Shown here: positions 1 through 6,194 of the stretch, piece after piece | Layout of the letters: every line of letters begins with the position of its first letter | Position numbering within the stretch: position 1 is the stretch's first letter | Source: Clostridiales bacterium UBA7044 | GTDB taxonomy: Bacteria > Bacillota > Clostridia > Oscillospirales > Oscillospiraceae | DNA length: 6,269 nt | Assembly: GCA_002493965.1 (NCBI GenBank) | Contig: DLAP01000016.1 | Span: 1 to 6,269, forward strand | Direction of reading: 5' to 3' | Position numbers and translations under genes: made by a program | Notes under the pieces: generated by a model | What the model saw: only the letters and a program-made list of their open reading frames with translations | What the model was told of the DNA's origin: nothing | Database searches by the model: none

Positions 1-71
1 TTTCCCCAAATGAAGCCCATCGACTGAGGAAAGCACAAGATATGGCAGGGGATCGGAGAACGATTCCTTGG
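1..71. other. Leader-in stretch, end of an upstream unit
   Basis: No gene can be assigned. One forward frame beginning at base 1 reads FPQMKPID and stops at TGA 25-27, so it could be the last codons of an upstream gene, but eight residues are not enough to identify or confirm it. The terminator directly after it (72-109) supports the idea that a rightward transcription unit ends here. Confidence 0.25.
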
Positions 72-109
72 GGCACTTCTTGGAGTAACTCTGAGAAGTG
101 CCTCTTTTG
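72..109 (+). terminator. Rho-independent terminator of the upstream unit
   Basis: A perfect 9-bp stem (72-80 with 94-102, GGCACTTCT/AGAAGTGCC) is followed by TCTTTTG. The 13-nt loop can fold a further 3-bp GAG/CTC stem. It lies before the aminopeptidase gene and reads rightward, so it most likely ends a gene outside the window and insulates apeB. Confidence 0.75.
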
Positions 110-120
110 CTTCGCAATCC

Positions 121-170
121 GCTTCTGCCCGTATTCCAATCCGAAATCAGAGCAAAACGGGGCAGAAAGC
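121..170 (+). other. Imperfect hairpin in the apeB leader
   Basis: Bases 121-132 (GCTTCTGCCCGT) can pair with 157-170 (ACGGGGCAGAAAGC), giving 12 pairs with two single-base bulges on the right arm, around a 24-nt loop. No run of T follows, so it is not a terminator. It lies about 50 bases before the apeB start, in what would be the leader RNA if transcription starts upstream. Function unknown; it could stabilise mRNA or be coincidental. Confidence 0.35.
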
Positions 171-221
171 AAACTGCGCGTAAACGTCTTTACAGGAAAT
201 TTTATAATGGAGGTTTCCATC

Positions 222-1538
222 ATGATTCCGAATGAAATTCAGGAGATGCTGTCCTTTATTGACGGCAACCCCACCGCGTTTCACACCACGGCTTCCATCC
301 GCAGCCGCCTTCTGGAGGAGGGCTTTACGGAGCTGCTGGAAAGCCAGGCCTGGGTTCTGGAGCCGGGCAAGGGCTACTTCGTTTGCCGCAACGGGTCCAG
401 CGTCATCGCCTTCCGAATGGGAACCCAGCTGGAAAACTACAGCTTTAATGTGGCGGCGGCCCATACGGATTCTCCCTGCTTCAAGATCAAGGAGAATGCC
501 GAGCTGCGCACGGGGCAGAAGTATACCCGGCTGAATACCGAGGGCTACGGCGGCATGATCTGTGCCACCTGGATGGATCGGCCCCTGTCCATAGCGGGCC
601 GGGTGCTCACGAAGGAGAATGGCGGCATCACCTCCCGGCTGGTGGCCCTGGACCGGGACCTGCTGCTGATTCCCAGCGTTGCTATCCACATGAACCGGGA
701 GGTCAACGATCACGCTTCCTTCAATAAGCAGGTGGATATGCTGCCTCTGTTTGGGGGCGCTACGGAAGAGGGCGCGCTGAAGAGGCTGATTGCGGAGGAA
801 TTGCACGTTACCCCGGAGCAGATTCTGGGAAGCGACCTGTACCTGTATATCCGGGAAAAGCCCTCTGTCTGGGGCTGTCACCAGGAGTTTCTGTCCTCCG
901 GACGGCTGGACGACCAGCAGTGCGCCTTCGGCATCCTGAAGGGCTTCCTGAAGGGCAGAAACGACCGTTCCATCAACGTGGCCGCCTGCTTCGACAATGA
1001 GGAGGTAGGCTCCGGCACCAAGCAGGGCGCCGCTTCCACCTTCCTGTATGATGTGATGCGCCGGATCGCCCTGAGCATGGGAAGCGGCGAAGAGGACTTC
1101 TACCGGGCCGTGGCATCCAGCTTTATGTTCAGCGCTGACAACGCCCACGCTGTTCACCCGAACCACCCCGAGCATACGGATGTCAACAACTGCTGCTACA
1201 TGAACGAGGGCGTTGTAGTCAAGTCCCACGCCGGTCAGAAATACACCAGCGACGGCATGAGCATTGCCATTGCCCGGGAGCTGGCCCAGCGGGCCGGCGT
1301 GCCTCTGCAGTACTTTGCCAACCGTTCTGATAAGGTTGGCGGCAGCACCCTGGGCAATCTCGCCATGGCCCAGGTCTCCATGAACTGTGTGGACATCGGC
1401 CTTCCCCAGCTGGCCATGCACTCCTGCTACGAAACGGCGGGCGTGGAGGACACGATTTCCCTGATCCGCCTGATGGAGGAATTTTACAGCAGCCATTTTG
1501 CCCAGACCGGCTTTGGCAGCCTGGGGATTCAAAAATGA
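222..1538 (+). CDS. apeB: M18 family metallo-aminopeptidase
   Basis: This is a cytosolic, two-metal (Zn or Co) aminopeptidase that removes N-terminal residues from peptides; M18 enzymes usually form large dodecameric particles. The protein is 438 aa, a normal M18 length, and all metal-site blocks are present: AAHTDSP (His81), SGRLDD (bridging Asp230), DNEEVGS (Glu260 catalytic and Glu261 metal), SADNAHAVHPN (Asp306) and MHSCYE (His400). The ligand assignments come from the family pattern. The start at 222 was chosen because GGAGG (209-213) lies 8 bases before ATG. The frame is open further upstream, but that extension has no M18 character and crosses a terminator; an ATG at 207 would overlap the ribosome site. 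Substrate preference (acidic, lysine or broad) cannot be read from these motifs. The stop overlaps the next start by 4 bases (ATGA), so translation of the YitT gene is probably coupled to it. Confidence 0.95.
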   Translation: MIPNEIQEMLSFIDGNPTAFHTTASIRSRLLEEGFTELLESQAWVLEPGKGYFVCRNGSSVIAFRMGTQLENYSFNVAAAHTDSPCFKIKENAELRTGQKYTRLNTEGYGGMICATWMDRPLSIAGRVLTKENGGITSRLVALDRDLLLIPSVAIHMNREVNDHASFNKQVDMLPLFGGATEEGALKRLIAEELHVTPEQILGSDLYLYIREKPSVWGCHQEFLSSGRLDDQQCAFGILKGFLKGRNDRSINVAACFDNEEVGSGTKQGAASTFLYDVMRRIALSMGSGEEDFYRAVASSFMFSADNAHAVHPNHPEHTDVNNCCYMNEGVVVKSHAGQKYTSDGMSIAIARELAQRAGVPLQYFANRSDKVGGSTLGNLAMAQVSMNCVDIGLPQLAMHSCYETAGVEDTISLIRLMEEFYSSHFAQTGFGSLGIQK

Positions 1539-2396
1539 GCCAGGTAAAAAAAGACGCGCTGACCATCAGTCTGGGTATACTATTGGTGAGCGCAACGGTG
1601 TATTATATTATGATGCCCGCGAACCTGGTTTTAGGCAGTATTTCGGGACTGCTGATCGTGGTGCGGCACTTCATTGACATTCCTATGTCCGTTTTAACGC
1701 TGGTGGCCAACGCCCTCCTGCTCCTGTTGGGCTATCTTGTGGTGGGCAGAGAGTTTGGCACAAAGACCGTTTTTGCCTCGCTGATCCAGCCTGTTTTCTT
1801 CCGGGTATTTGAATGGATTACGCCCGACCCCCCAACCACTGACGGGAGACCTGATGATGGATCTGATCTGCCATATGCTGGTGCTGGGCTATGGGCAGGC
1901 GATTCTGTTTCGCGTCAACGCCTCCTCCGGCGGGGTGGACATCCTGGCCAAGATCGCGAACAAGTTCTTTGGCTGGAAGATTGGACAGTGCATGACTGTG
2001 ACGGGCCTGCTCATTGCCGCCACATCGGTGCTTGCCTATGACCGAAAAACCGTGGTTGTCAGCATTGTGGGCACATTTTTATATGGGCTCGTTTTGGATT
2101 GGTTCTTCGATGGTTTCCGGATCCGCAAGCGGGTGTGCATTATTTCGGATCACTACGAAGCCATTGAGGATTATATCGTCCGGCAGATGGACCGGGGGGC
2201 TACCCTCTACCAGGTCTACGGCGGGGTTTCCCAGACCCCCCGGATGGAGGTGCAGACGGTCCTGGAAAAGGACGAATACGTGAAGCTCCTGGAGTATGTC
2301 AGCCGGACATACCCGGATGCGTTCATTACCGTCAGCTCCGTCAATGAGGTGCTGGGGAACTGGAATCAAAAGAAAAAACGGCTTTTCACAAAGTAA
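1535..2396 (+). pseudogene. YitT family membrane protein, frameshifted at a C6 run
   Basis: The gene encodes a YitT-type protein (DUF161 membrane domain plus a C-terminal DUF2179 domain), but over two frames. The first frame (1535 to about 1831) gives residues 1-99 with three or four membrane segments (about 8-28, 30-47, 52-71, 79-95). The second (from about 1832) carries further membrane segments, the family signature NASSGGVDILAKI, and the soluble domain from about KRVCIISD to VNEVLG. Removing one C from the run of six at 1828-1833 rejoins them as TPDP-QPLTGD and gives 286 aa, the usual family length. As it stands the first frame ends at 2041 after 168 aa with a meaningless tail. The remainder has no decay, so the shift is recent, a sequencing or assembly error, or tolerated. 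YitT proteins are proposed transporters of unknown substrate. The start ATG overlaps the apeB stop. Confidence 0.85.
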
Positions 2397-2437
2397 AGCC
2401 AGTGTGACGCAGATAGTTAGAGCTTTTCGGAAAAGCC
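2380..2437 (+). other. Alternative small hairpins before the malic enzyme gene
   Basis: GGCTTT (2380-2385) can pair with AAAGCC at 2395-2400, or with AAAGCC at 2432-2437; GCTTTT (2422-2427) can pair with AAAAGC (2431-2436) over a 3-nt loop. The pairings exclude one another. There is no T tract, so this is not a terminator; it may act in mRNA processing or be chance. The malic enzyme is probably read from the apeB promoter, since no good promoter was seen in this 62-base gap. Confidence 0.25.
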
Positions 2438-2458
2438 ATATTTGAAAGGAGAACCCCG

Positions 2459-3628
2459 ATGGATTACGCGAAAGAATCCCTTCGGCTCCATGGTCAGTGG
2501 AAGGGAAAAATTGAAGTGAAGGCGACGGTCCCGGTGGCGACCAAGGAGGACCTGTCCCTGGCATATACCCCGGGAGTTGCCCAGCCCTGTCTGGAAATCC
2601 AGAAGGATGTGAACAAGTCCTACGAACTGACCCGCCGCCATAACCTGTGCGCCGTTATCACGGACGGCTCCGCCGTGCTGGGATTGGGGGATATCGGCCC
2701 GGAGGCCGGCATGCCCGTGATGGAGGGCAAATGTGTCCTGTTCAAGACCTTCGGCCATGTGGACGCTTTCCCCCTGTGCGTCAAAACCAAGGACGTGGAT
2801 GAATTTGTGAATGCGGTGGCCTTGATTTCCGGCTCCTTCGGCGGCATCAACCTGGAGGACATTGCCGCCCCCCGGTGCTTTGAAATCGAGCGGAAGCTGA
2901 AAGAGAAATGCGACATCCCCATCTTCCACGACGACCAGCACGGCACTGCCGTCATCACCCTGGCAGGCCTGACCAACGCGCTGAAGGTTGTGGGTAAGGG
3001 TAAGAATGTGAAGATCGTCACTTCCGGTGCGGGCGCTGCCGCCATTGCCATCGTGAAGCTTCTGCTGTCCGCTGGATTTCAGAACATCACCATGTGCGAC
3101 CGGAAGGGCGCCATCTACGCTGGCCGGGAGGGCCTGAACTGGATCAAGGAAGAGATGGCTCAGATCACGAATCTGGACAGAAAGACCGGCTCCCTGACGG
3201 AGATGCTGGTGGGCGCGGATGTGTTCATCGGCGTTTCCGCCCCCGGCACCTTGACCACCGAGATGGTGAAAACCATGGCAAAAGACGCCATTGTCTTTGC
3301 CTGCGCCAACCCCACCCCGGAGATTTTCCCCGAGGATGCCAAGGCCGGCGGCGCGGCAGTGGTGTCCACCGGGCGCAGCGACTATCCCAACCAGATCAAT
3401 AACGTGCTGGCCTTCCCGGGCATTTTCCGGGGCGCGTTCGACGTGCGGGCTTCCGATATCAACGAGGAAATGAAAATGGCCGCCGCCAACGCCCTGGCCG
3501 GACTGGTTTCCGAGGAGGAGCTGAACGCCGACTATATCATTCCCGCTGCCTTCGATCCCAGAGTGGGCCCCGCCGTAGCCAAGGCAGTTGCCGAAGCCGC
3601 CCGGAAATCCGGCGTCGCCCGAATTTAA
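2459..3628 (+). CDS. Malic enzyme (NAD(P)-dependent, oxaloacetate-decarboxylating)
   Basis: The enzyme oxidatively decarboxylates L-malate to pyruvate and CO2 with reduction of NAD(P), linking C4 acids to pyruvate in the cytosol. At 389 aa it is the short, single-module bacterial type without the phosphotransacetylase domain of MaeB. The malate-binding domain carries the catalytic Tyr36 (SLAYTPGVA) and Lys91 (MEGKCVLF), and the metal ligands Glu133-Asp134 (NLEDIAAP) and Asp159 (FHDDQHGTA). The Rossmann domain has SGAGAAA (189-195), with Asp213 after the second strand (CDRKGAIY). The ANPTPEI (283-289) and NNVLAFPGIF (314-323) blocks are also typical. Asp213 may favour NAD, but cofactor choice is not certain. 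AAAGGAG (2445-2451) lies 7 bases before ATG. It sits 62 bases after the YitT gene and is probably co-transcribed; a strong terminator follows. Confidence 0.96.
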   Translation: MDYAKESLRLHGQWKGKIEVKATVPVATKEDLSLAYTPGVAQPCLEIQKDVNKSYELTRRHNLCAVITDGSAVLGLGDIGPEAGMPVMEGKCVLFKTFGHVDAFPLCVKTKDVDEFVNAVALISGSFGGINLEDIAAPRCFEIERKLKEKCDIPIFHDDQHGTAVITLAGLTNALKVVGKGKNVKIVTSGAGAAAIAIVKLLLSAGFQNITMCDRKGAIYAGREGLNWIKEEMAQITNLDRKTGSLTEMLVGADVFIGVSAPGTLTTEMVKTMAKDAIVFACANPTPEIFPEDAKAGGAAVVSTGRSDYPNQINNVLAFPGIFRGAFDVRASDINEEMKMAAANALAGLVSEEELNADYIIPAAFDPRVGPAVAKAVAEAARKSGVARI

Positions 3629-3662
3629 TCTCGGAAAATGAGTGAGGCGAAATAAGAACAAA

Positions 3663-3710
3663 ACAGGACAGACACTGCACAGCATTTGCGGCGTGTCTGT
3701 CCTGTCTTTT
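3663..3710. terminator. Bidirectional terminator between malic enzyme and degV
   Basis: A perfect 13-bp inverted repeat (ACAGGACAGACAC at 3663-3675 with its complement at 3693-3705) surrounds a 17-nt loop. Rightward it is followed by CTTTTGTTTT. Leftward the complementary strand also runs into TTTTGTTCTT. It lies between convergent genes and can end both the malic enzyme unit and degV. Confidence 0.9.
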
Positions 3711-3735
3711 GTTTTGATTCGGGGAATCGACTGCC

Positions 3736-4593
3736 TCAGAGAATATCCGGCATCAGTCCCACGCCGAGAGCGCCCTCACCAGTGTGGCAGCAGATGCTGA
3801 TGGGCAGGGGATCCAGACCAATTTCCAGGTCTGGGAAGGACTCCTGAAGGGCAGCCTGCCAGAGAGCTCCATCTGCCGGATCCCCGGCGCAGGCGGCGCG
3901 GATGGTGACTTTCTGCCCGGCGAATCTGCCTTCCCGGTCTTCTTTTAGTCCGTCGATCATGGCCTGCATGGCCGCCCGCATTCCCCGTACCTTTTTGTAG
4001 GCGTCCAGCTTGCCGCCCTGGATCTGCAAAACCGGCTTGATATTCAGGATGGTACCCACGGCTGCTCCCGCCGCAGTTACCCGGCCGCTTCTTTTCAGAT
4101 GCTCCAGGGTGTTCACGGCGATGTAGATGCTGGCATTCAGCCCGTCCTTTTCCAGATATTCGGCGGTCTCCTCAGCGGTTTTCCCCTGACGGAGCAGGGC
4201 CAGAGCCTCCAGCACCGATTGGCGCAGAGTGACAGAAATTCGGTGATTGTCGACCACACGGACTTTTCCCCCATACTCCTGAGAAAGCATGACCGCTGTC
4301 TGGCAGGTTCCGGAAAGACCGCTGGACATGGGCAGGAACAGCACTTCATCATAGCGGGTGAGCAGGTCTTCCCAGCAGTCCATCAGAACCCCCGGCGCGG
4401 GCTGGGAGGTGCTGACGCTGGCGTCGGCACGGAGCCGGGTGAAGAAATCCTCCTGGGTGATGGATTCATTTTCGAAATAGGTTTCTCCGTCCACGATGAC
4501 GGGCATGGCGATCAGGTGAATGCCCAGGCGCTGGGCTTCCTCGGGGGAGATTCCGCTGTTTGTGTCCGTCAATACGGCGACTTTCTGATGCAT
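3736..4593 (-). CDS. DegV family fatty-acid-binding protein
   Basis: DegV/FakB proteins bind a single fatty acid in a deep pocket; in characterised systems FakB presents it to the kinase FakA to make acyl-phosphate for phospholipid synthesis. This 285-aa protein has the normal length and the family blocks: the N-terminal strand VAVLTDTNSGI (5-15), STSQPAPG (61-68), MSSGLSGTCQ (89-98), the LKRSGRV linker (166-172), NIKPVLQ (184-190) and HTGEGALGVG (270-279). In most family members I know, the last block has Pro where Glu273 stands here; this may only mark a subgroup. AAAGGAG (4600-4606 on the leftward strand) lies 6 bases before the ATG at 4593. No FakA/DhaK-like partner is in the window, so a FakB role is an inference from the family. 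The gene is monocistronic by its own promoter and terminator. Confidence 0.94.
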   Translation of the reverse strand: MHQKVAVLTDTNSGISPEEAQRLGIHLIAMPVIVDGETYFENESITQEDFFTRLRADASVSTSQPAPGVLMDCWEDLLTRYDEVLFLPMSSGLSGTCQTAVMLSQEYGGKVRVVDNHRISVTLRQSVLEALALLRQGKTAEETAEYLEKDGLNASIYIAVNTLEHLKRSGRVTAAGAAVGTILNIKPVLQIQGGKLDAYKKVRGMRAAMQAMIDGLKEDREGRFAGQKVTIRAACAGDPADGALWQAALQESFPDLEIGLDPLPISICCHTGEGALGVGLMPDIL

Positions 4594-4609
4594 GGTTGTC
4601 TCCTTTATA

Positions 4610-4642
4610 GGATGCCCATCCCCAGGGAGGGGTGAATCATCC
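4610..4642 (-). other. Hairpin in the degV 5' leader
   Basis: In the leftward transcript GGATG (4642-4638) pairs with CATCC (4614-4610), and inside it CCCC pairs with GGGG around TCCCT, separated by an internal loop. The structure ends 3 bases before the AAAGGAG ribosome site, so it could influence degV translation. A second small stem, GCGCAT/ATGTGC with one G-U pair, lies at 4685-4669 of the same leader. No known riboswitch was recognised. Confidence 0.4.
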
Positions 4643-4738
4643 CGGTATTTCAGTAGTTTTCATTTGCGGCACATTCGAAATGCGCGGCGTTGGGGGATCT
4701 ATGGAAAAATCCGGAGCCTTTTTTCGCCGACAACCATG

Positions 4739-4767
4739 ATTATACTGCCTTGGGGCTGTTTCGTCAA
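4739..4767 (-). promoter_or_regulatory. Sigma-A promoter of degV
   Basis: On the leftward strand TTGACG (4767-4762) and a perfect TATAAT (4744-4739) are separated by exactly 17 bases. Transcription would start near 4732, leaving a leader of about 138 nt before the degV ATG. This is the best promoter match seen in the window. Confidence 0.85.
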
Positions 4768-4863
4768 GAATATCTGTGTAGATGCGGCTGGTTTTTGACC
4801 TACATTCTGCTCAAAATAATCCTATACATTGAACTTCGTGAATCCATTATTGCGGTTTCTCCG

Positions 4864-5868
4864 CTATTTAATCCGATTCTGAATGTCCTCCACAGAGGGA
4901 AGCTGCTTTTCCAGTTCAGCGGGCAGACTGCTGGTAATCCGGTACTCACTGACACCGATGGGTTTGCTCATGTCCTTCAGGGAATATTCTGCCACCAGGT
5001 TATTTTTGCTCTTACACAGCAGCAGACCAATGGTGGGGTTGTCCTGGGGCTGCTTCATCAGGCCATCCACAGCGGACAGATAAAAGTTTAGCTGTCCTGC
5101 GTACTCAGGCTTAAACTCTCCGGTTTTCAGTTCGATGACCACATAGCATCGCAAGTTCAGATTGTAGAACAGCAGATCAATGTAAAAGTCATCGCCGCCA
5201 ACATTCAGATGGTACTGATTGCCCAGGAAGGCAAACCCTGTCCCAAGCTCCAGCAGGAGCTTGGTTACATCTTGTACAAGTGCCCGCTCAATGTCTCGCT
5301 CCACCATATCCTCTTTGAATGGGATAAAGTCAAAGATATAGGGATCTTTCATTGTCTGAACGGCCAGTTCACTTTGCGGTACGGGAAGCCGCTGCTCAAA
5401 ATTCGATATTTTATCAGTGATCACCTGGCGCTGGTACAGCCCGCTTTCTATTTGATGGATCAGGACACTATGTGACCAGCCGTTTTCGGCAGCCTTCTGA
5501 ATATACCAGATACGCTGCTCCGGCTCTTTTACTTTCTCTAAAATCGCAATATTGTGTGACCACGGTATTTGTGCAGACACCGTCTGCACAAATTCACGAT
5601 CTGGATAGGCTAAAGCAAATTTCGCCATGTATTTTAAATTACGGACGGAGAAGCCGGTGGCACTGGGAAAGGATAACTTAATATCCTTCGCCAGGTTATC
5701 CACAAACTTATTGCCCCATGTTTTGTGCTCATGGATCACAGTACCAATGGAGTGGTAGAGCAGAATCAGTTCCCTGTTGACTTGCAGCGCTGCCTTATAC
5801 TGTGCCGCTCGGATTTCCTGCTTGATTTGCTCAACAGTTTCAAAATATTCTCCCGAGTTGATCAGCAT
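4864..5868 (-). CDS. DUF1016/YhcG family PD-(D/E)XK nuclease
   Basis: The protein joins an N-terminal helical DUF1016 domain (about residues 10-165, with the family's GFSVRNLKYMAKF and IPWSHNIAIL stretches) to a C-terminal PD-(D/E)XK nuclease domain (about 175-325). In numbering from the upstream GTG the catalytic set is Asp234 (FYIDLLFYN), Glu249 and Lys251 (VIELK), with Gln262 in the following helix; subtract 3 for the start chosen here. The ATG at 5868 is preferred (334 aa) because AGGAG (5881-5877) lies 8 bases upstream; the GTG at 5877 overlaps that site. The family is linked to recombination-dependent DNA cleavage and is often found beside restriction-modification genes or in islands; none is visible here. 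GC is about 47% in three sampled lines, against 60-70% in apeB, which suggests transfer. No convincing terminator follows, so some read-through toward degV is possible. Confidence 0.92.
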   Translation of the reverse strand: MLINSGEYFETVEQIKQEIRAAQYKAALQVNRELILLYHSIGTVIHEHKTWGNKFVDNLAKDIKLSFPSATGFSVRNLKYMAKFALAYPDREFVQTVSAQIPWSHNIAILEKVKEPEQRIWYIQKAAENGWSHSVLIHQIESGLYQRQVITDKISNFEQRLPVPQSELAVQTMKDPYIFDFIPFKEDMVERDIERALVQDVTKLLLELGTGFAFLGNQYHLNVGGDDFYIDLLFYNLNLRCYVVIELKTGEFKPEYAGQLNFYLSAVDGLMKQPQDNPTIGLLLCKSKNNLVAEYSLKDMSKPIGVSEYRITSSLPAELEKQLPSVEDIQNRIK

Positions 5869-5898
5869 AGCACACACTCCTAATCCTTATTTCGTAAT

Positions 5899-5907
5899 AT
5901 TATATCA
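5899..5907 (-). promoter_or_regulatory. Extended -10 promoter of the nuclease gene
   Basis: On the leftward strand TGA-TATAAT (5907-5899) is a perfect -10 with the extended TGn element. A weak -35 candidate, TTGCAT (5928-5923), lies 18 bases upstream. Transcription would start near 5892, giving a short leader of about 24 nt before the ATG at 5868. Confidence 0.7.
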
Positions 5908-5944
5908 CACCATCTCTAATGAATGCAACCGTTTCCCGGAAACA

Positions 5945-5976
5945 AAAAAGCGGCTTGTCGAAACAAGTCGCTTTTT
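5945..5976. terminator. Isolated terminator-like hairpin
   Basis: AAAAAGCGGCTTG (5945-5957) pairs with CAAGTCGCTTTTT (5964-5976) around TCGAAA, giving 13 pairs. The one imperfect position is a G-U pair in rightward RNA and an A/C mismatch in leftward RNA. Either strand ends in five or six T. No gene ends here: the nuclease is transcribed away from it and tRNA-Gln has its own terminator. It may end a small leftward RNA or block read-through into the nuclease promoter. Confidence 0.7.
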
Positions 5977-6002
5977 GTCATGTGCTTGGGCAACACTATA
6001 GA
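5975..6002 (+). promoter_or_regulatory. Possible promoter for the tRNA-like RNA
   Basis: TTGTCA (5975-5980) and TATAGA (5997-6002) are 16 bases apart and match the sigma-A consensus at 5 and 4 of 6 positions. Transcription would start near 6008 and run through the hairpin cluster to the terminator at 6157-6194. The -35 overlaps the preceding hairpin, and the -10 is only fair, so this is tentative. Confidence 0.3.
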
Positions 6003-6017
6003 CGTGGATTCAATACT

Positions 6018-6041
6018 TGGTAATGGAGATGAGGGATTCGA
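6018..6041 (-). repeat. Degenerate copy of the tRNA-Gln 3' end
   Basis: GATGAGGGATTCGA at 6028-6041 is identical to 6202-6215 inside tRNA-Gln. Reading leftward, the copy continues from the T-loop through the acceptor side and ends in CCA (6020-6018), as the tRNA does, but the segment between differs in sequence and is 2 bases longer. The 5' half of the tRNA is absent. This is the pattern left by integration at a tRNA 3' end or by partial tRNA duplication. The copies lie 174 bases apart. Confidence 0.55.
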
Positions 6042-6157
6042 TTGCCGGGTTTCCCTATGGGAAAACCGTATGGAAGCCACCAGTTTTTGAACTGGTGGCC
6101 GCAACTGTCCACCGGACAGTTGCATTTAGATGGGTTCGAATCCCAATCCGAATGGCA
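6036..6157 (+). ncRNA. Candidate tRNA-like structured RNA with oversized arms
   Basis: Three hairpins follow one another. The first pairs 6046-6055 with 6059-6068 (9 of 10 pairs). The second pairs 6076-6084 with 6091-6099 (9 of 9). The third pairs 6101-6110 with 6114-6123 (10 of 10). Next comes a canonical T arm: GATGGG (6129-6134), the 7-nt loop TTCGAAT, then CCCA(A)TC. Bases 6036-6043 (ATTCGATT) can pair with 6145-6153 with one bulged C and enclose the whole; G-GCA follows where a tRNA has N-CCA. The T arm and this outer stem compete for 6145-6148, so the T stem is probably 4 bp when both form. The arm order is that of a class II tRNA, but the stems are twice the usual length and the second hairpin has a 4- to 8-nt even-sized loop with no clear anticodon. 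A strong terminator follows directly. I do not recognise the family; it could be a small RNA, an aberrant tRNA or part of a mobile element. Confidence 0.5.
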
Positions 6158-6194
6158 AAAAATAAACACCACCGATGGGTGGTGTTTATTTTTT
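6157..6194. terminator. Bidirectional terminator next to tRNA-Gln
   Basis: A perfect 17-bp stem (6157-6173 with 6178-6194) with a GATG loop carries A6 on one side and T6 on the other, so it works in both directions. Leftward it begins at the terminal A of the tRNA-Gln CCA and ends that gene. Rightward it would end the candidate tRNA-like RNA immediately after its GGCA. Confidence 0.9.

Noticed and set aside
203..208. Perfect TATAAT just before apeB
   Set aside because: Transcription would start near 215, leaving the GGAGG site outside the mRNA, and the -35 region at 17 bases (GTAAAC) is poor; probably coincidence.
42..221. N-terminal extension of apeB from an ATG at 42
   Set aside because: It would translate through a strong terminator hairpin and has no M18 similarity; the ATG at 222 has a well-spaced GGAGG.
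147..1532. 461-codon open frame on the leftward strand opposite apeB
   Set aside because: It is a shadow of a GC-rich gene: the sense strand carries every M18 motif and a ribosome site, while the antisense product is repetitive in composition and resembles no family.
1809..1853. TTG at 1809 as the start of a separate downstream gene
   Set aside because: There is no ribosome site, and these codons lie out of frame over the first-frame YitT coding sequence; the rejoined single gene explains both frames.
2417..3685. 422-codon open frame on the leftward strand opposite the malic enzyme
   Set aside because: Same reason; the sense frame has all malic enzyme catalytic residues, and the antisense frame crosses into the terminator region.
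4690..5091. Rightward open frame over the nuclease C-terminus and its downstream gap
   Set aside because: It is antisense to the catalytic domain and has no ribosome site or recognisable family.
5869..5877. GTG at 5877 as the nuclease start
   Set aside because: It coincides with the AGGAG ribosome site that serves the ATG at 5868.
6036..6157. tmRNA, SRP RNA or tRNA-Sec as identity of the structured RNA
   Set aside because: It is too short for tmRNA and lacks a tag frame, lacks the SRP Alu/GGAA core, and has no TCA anticodon in a 7-nt loop.
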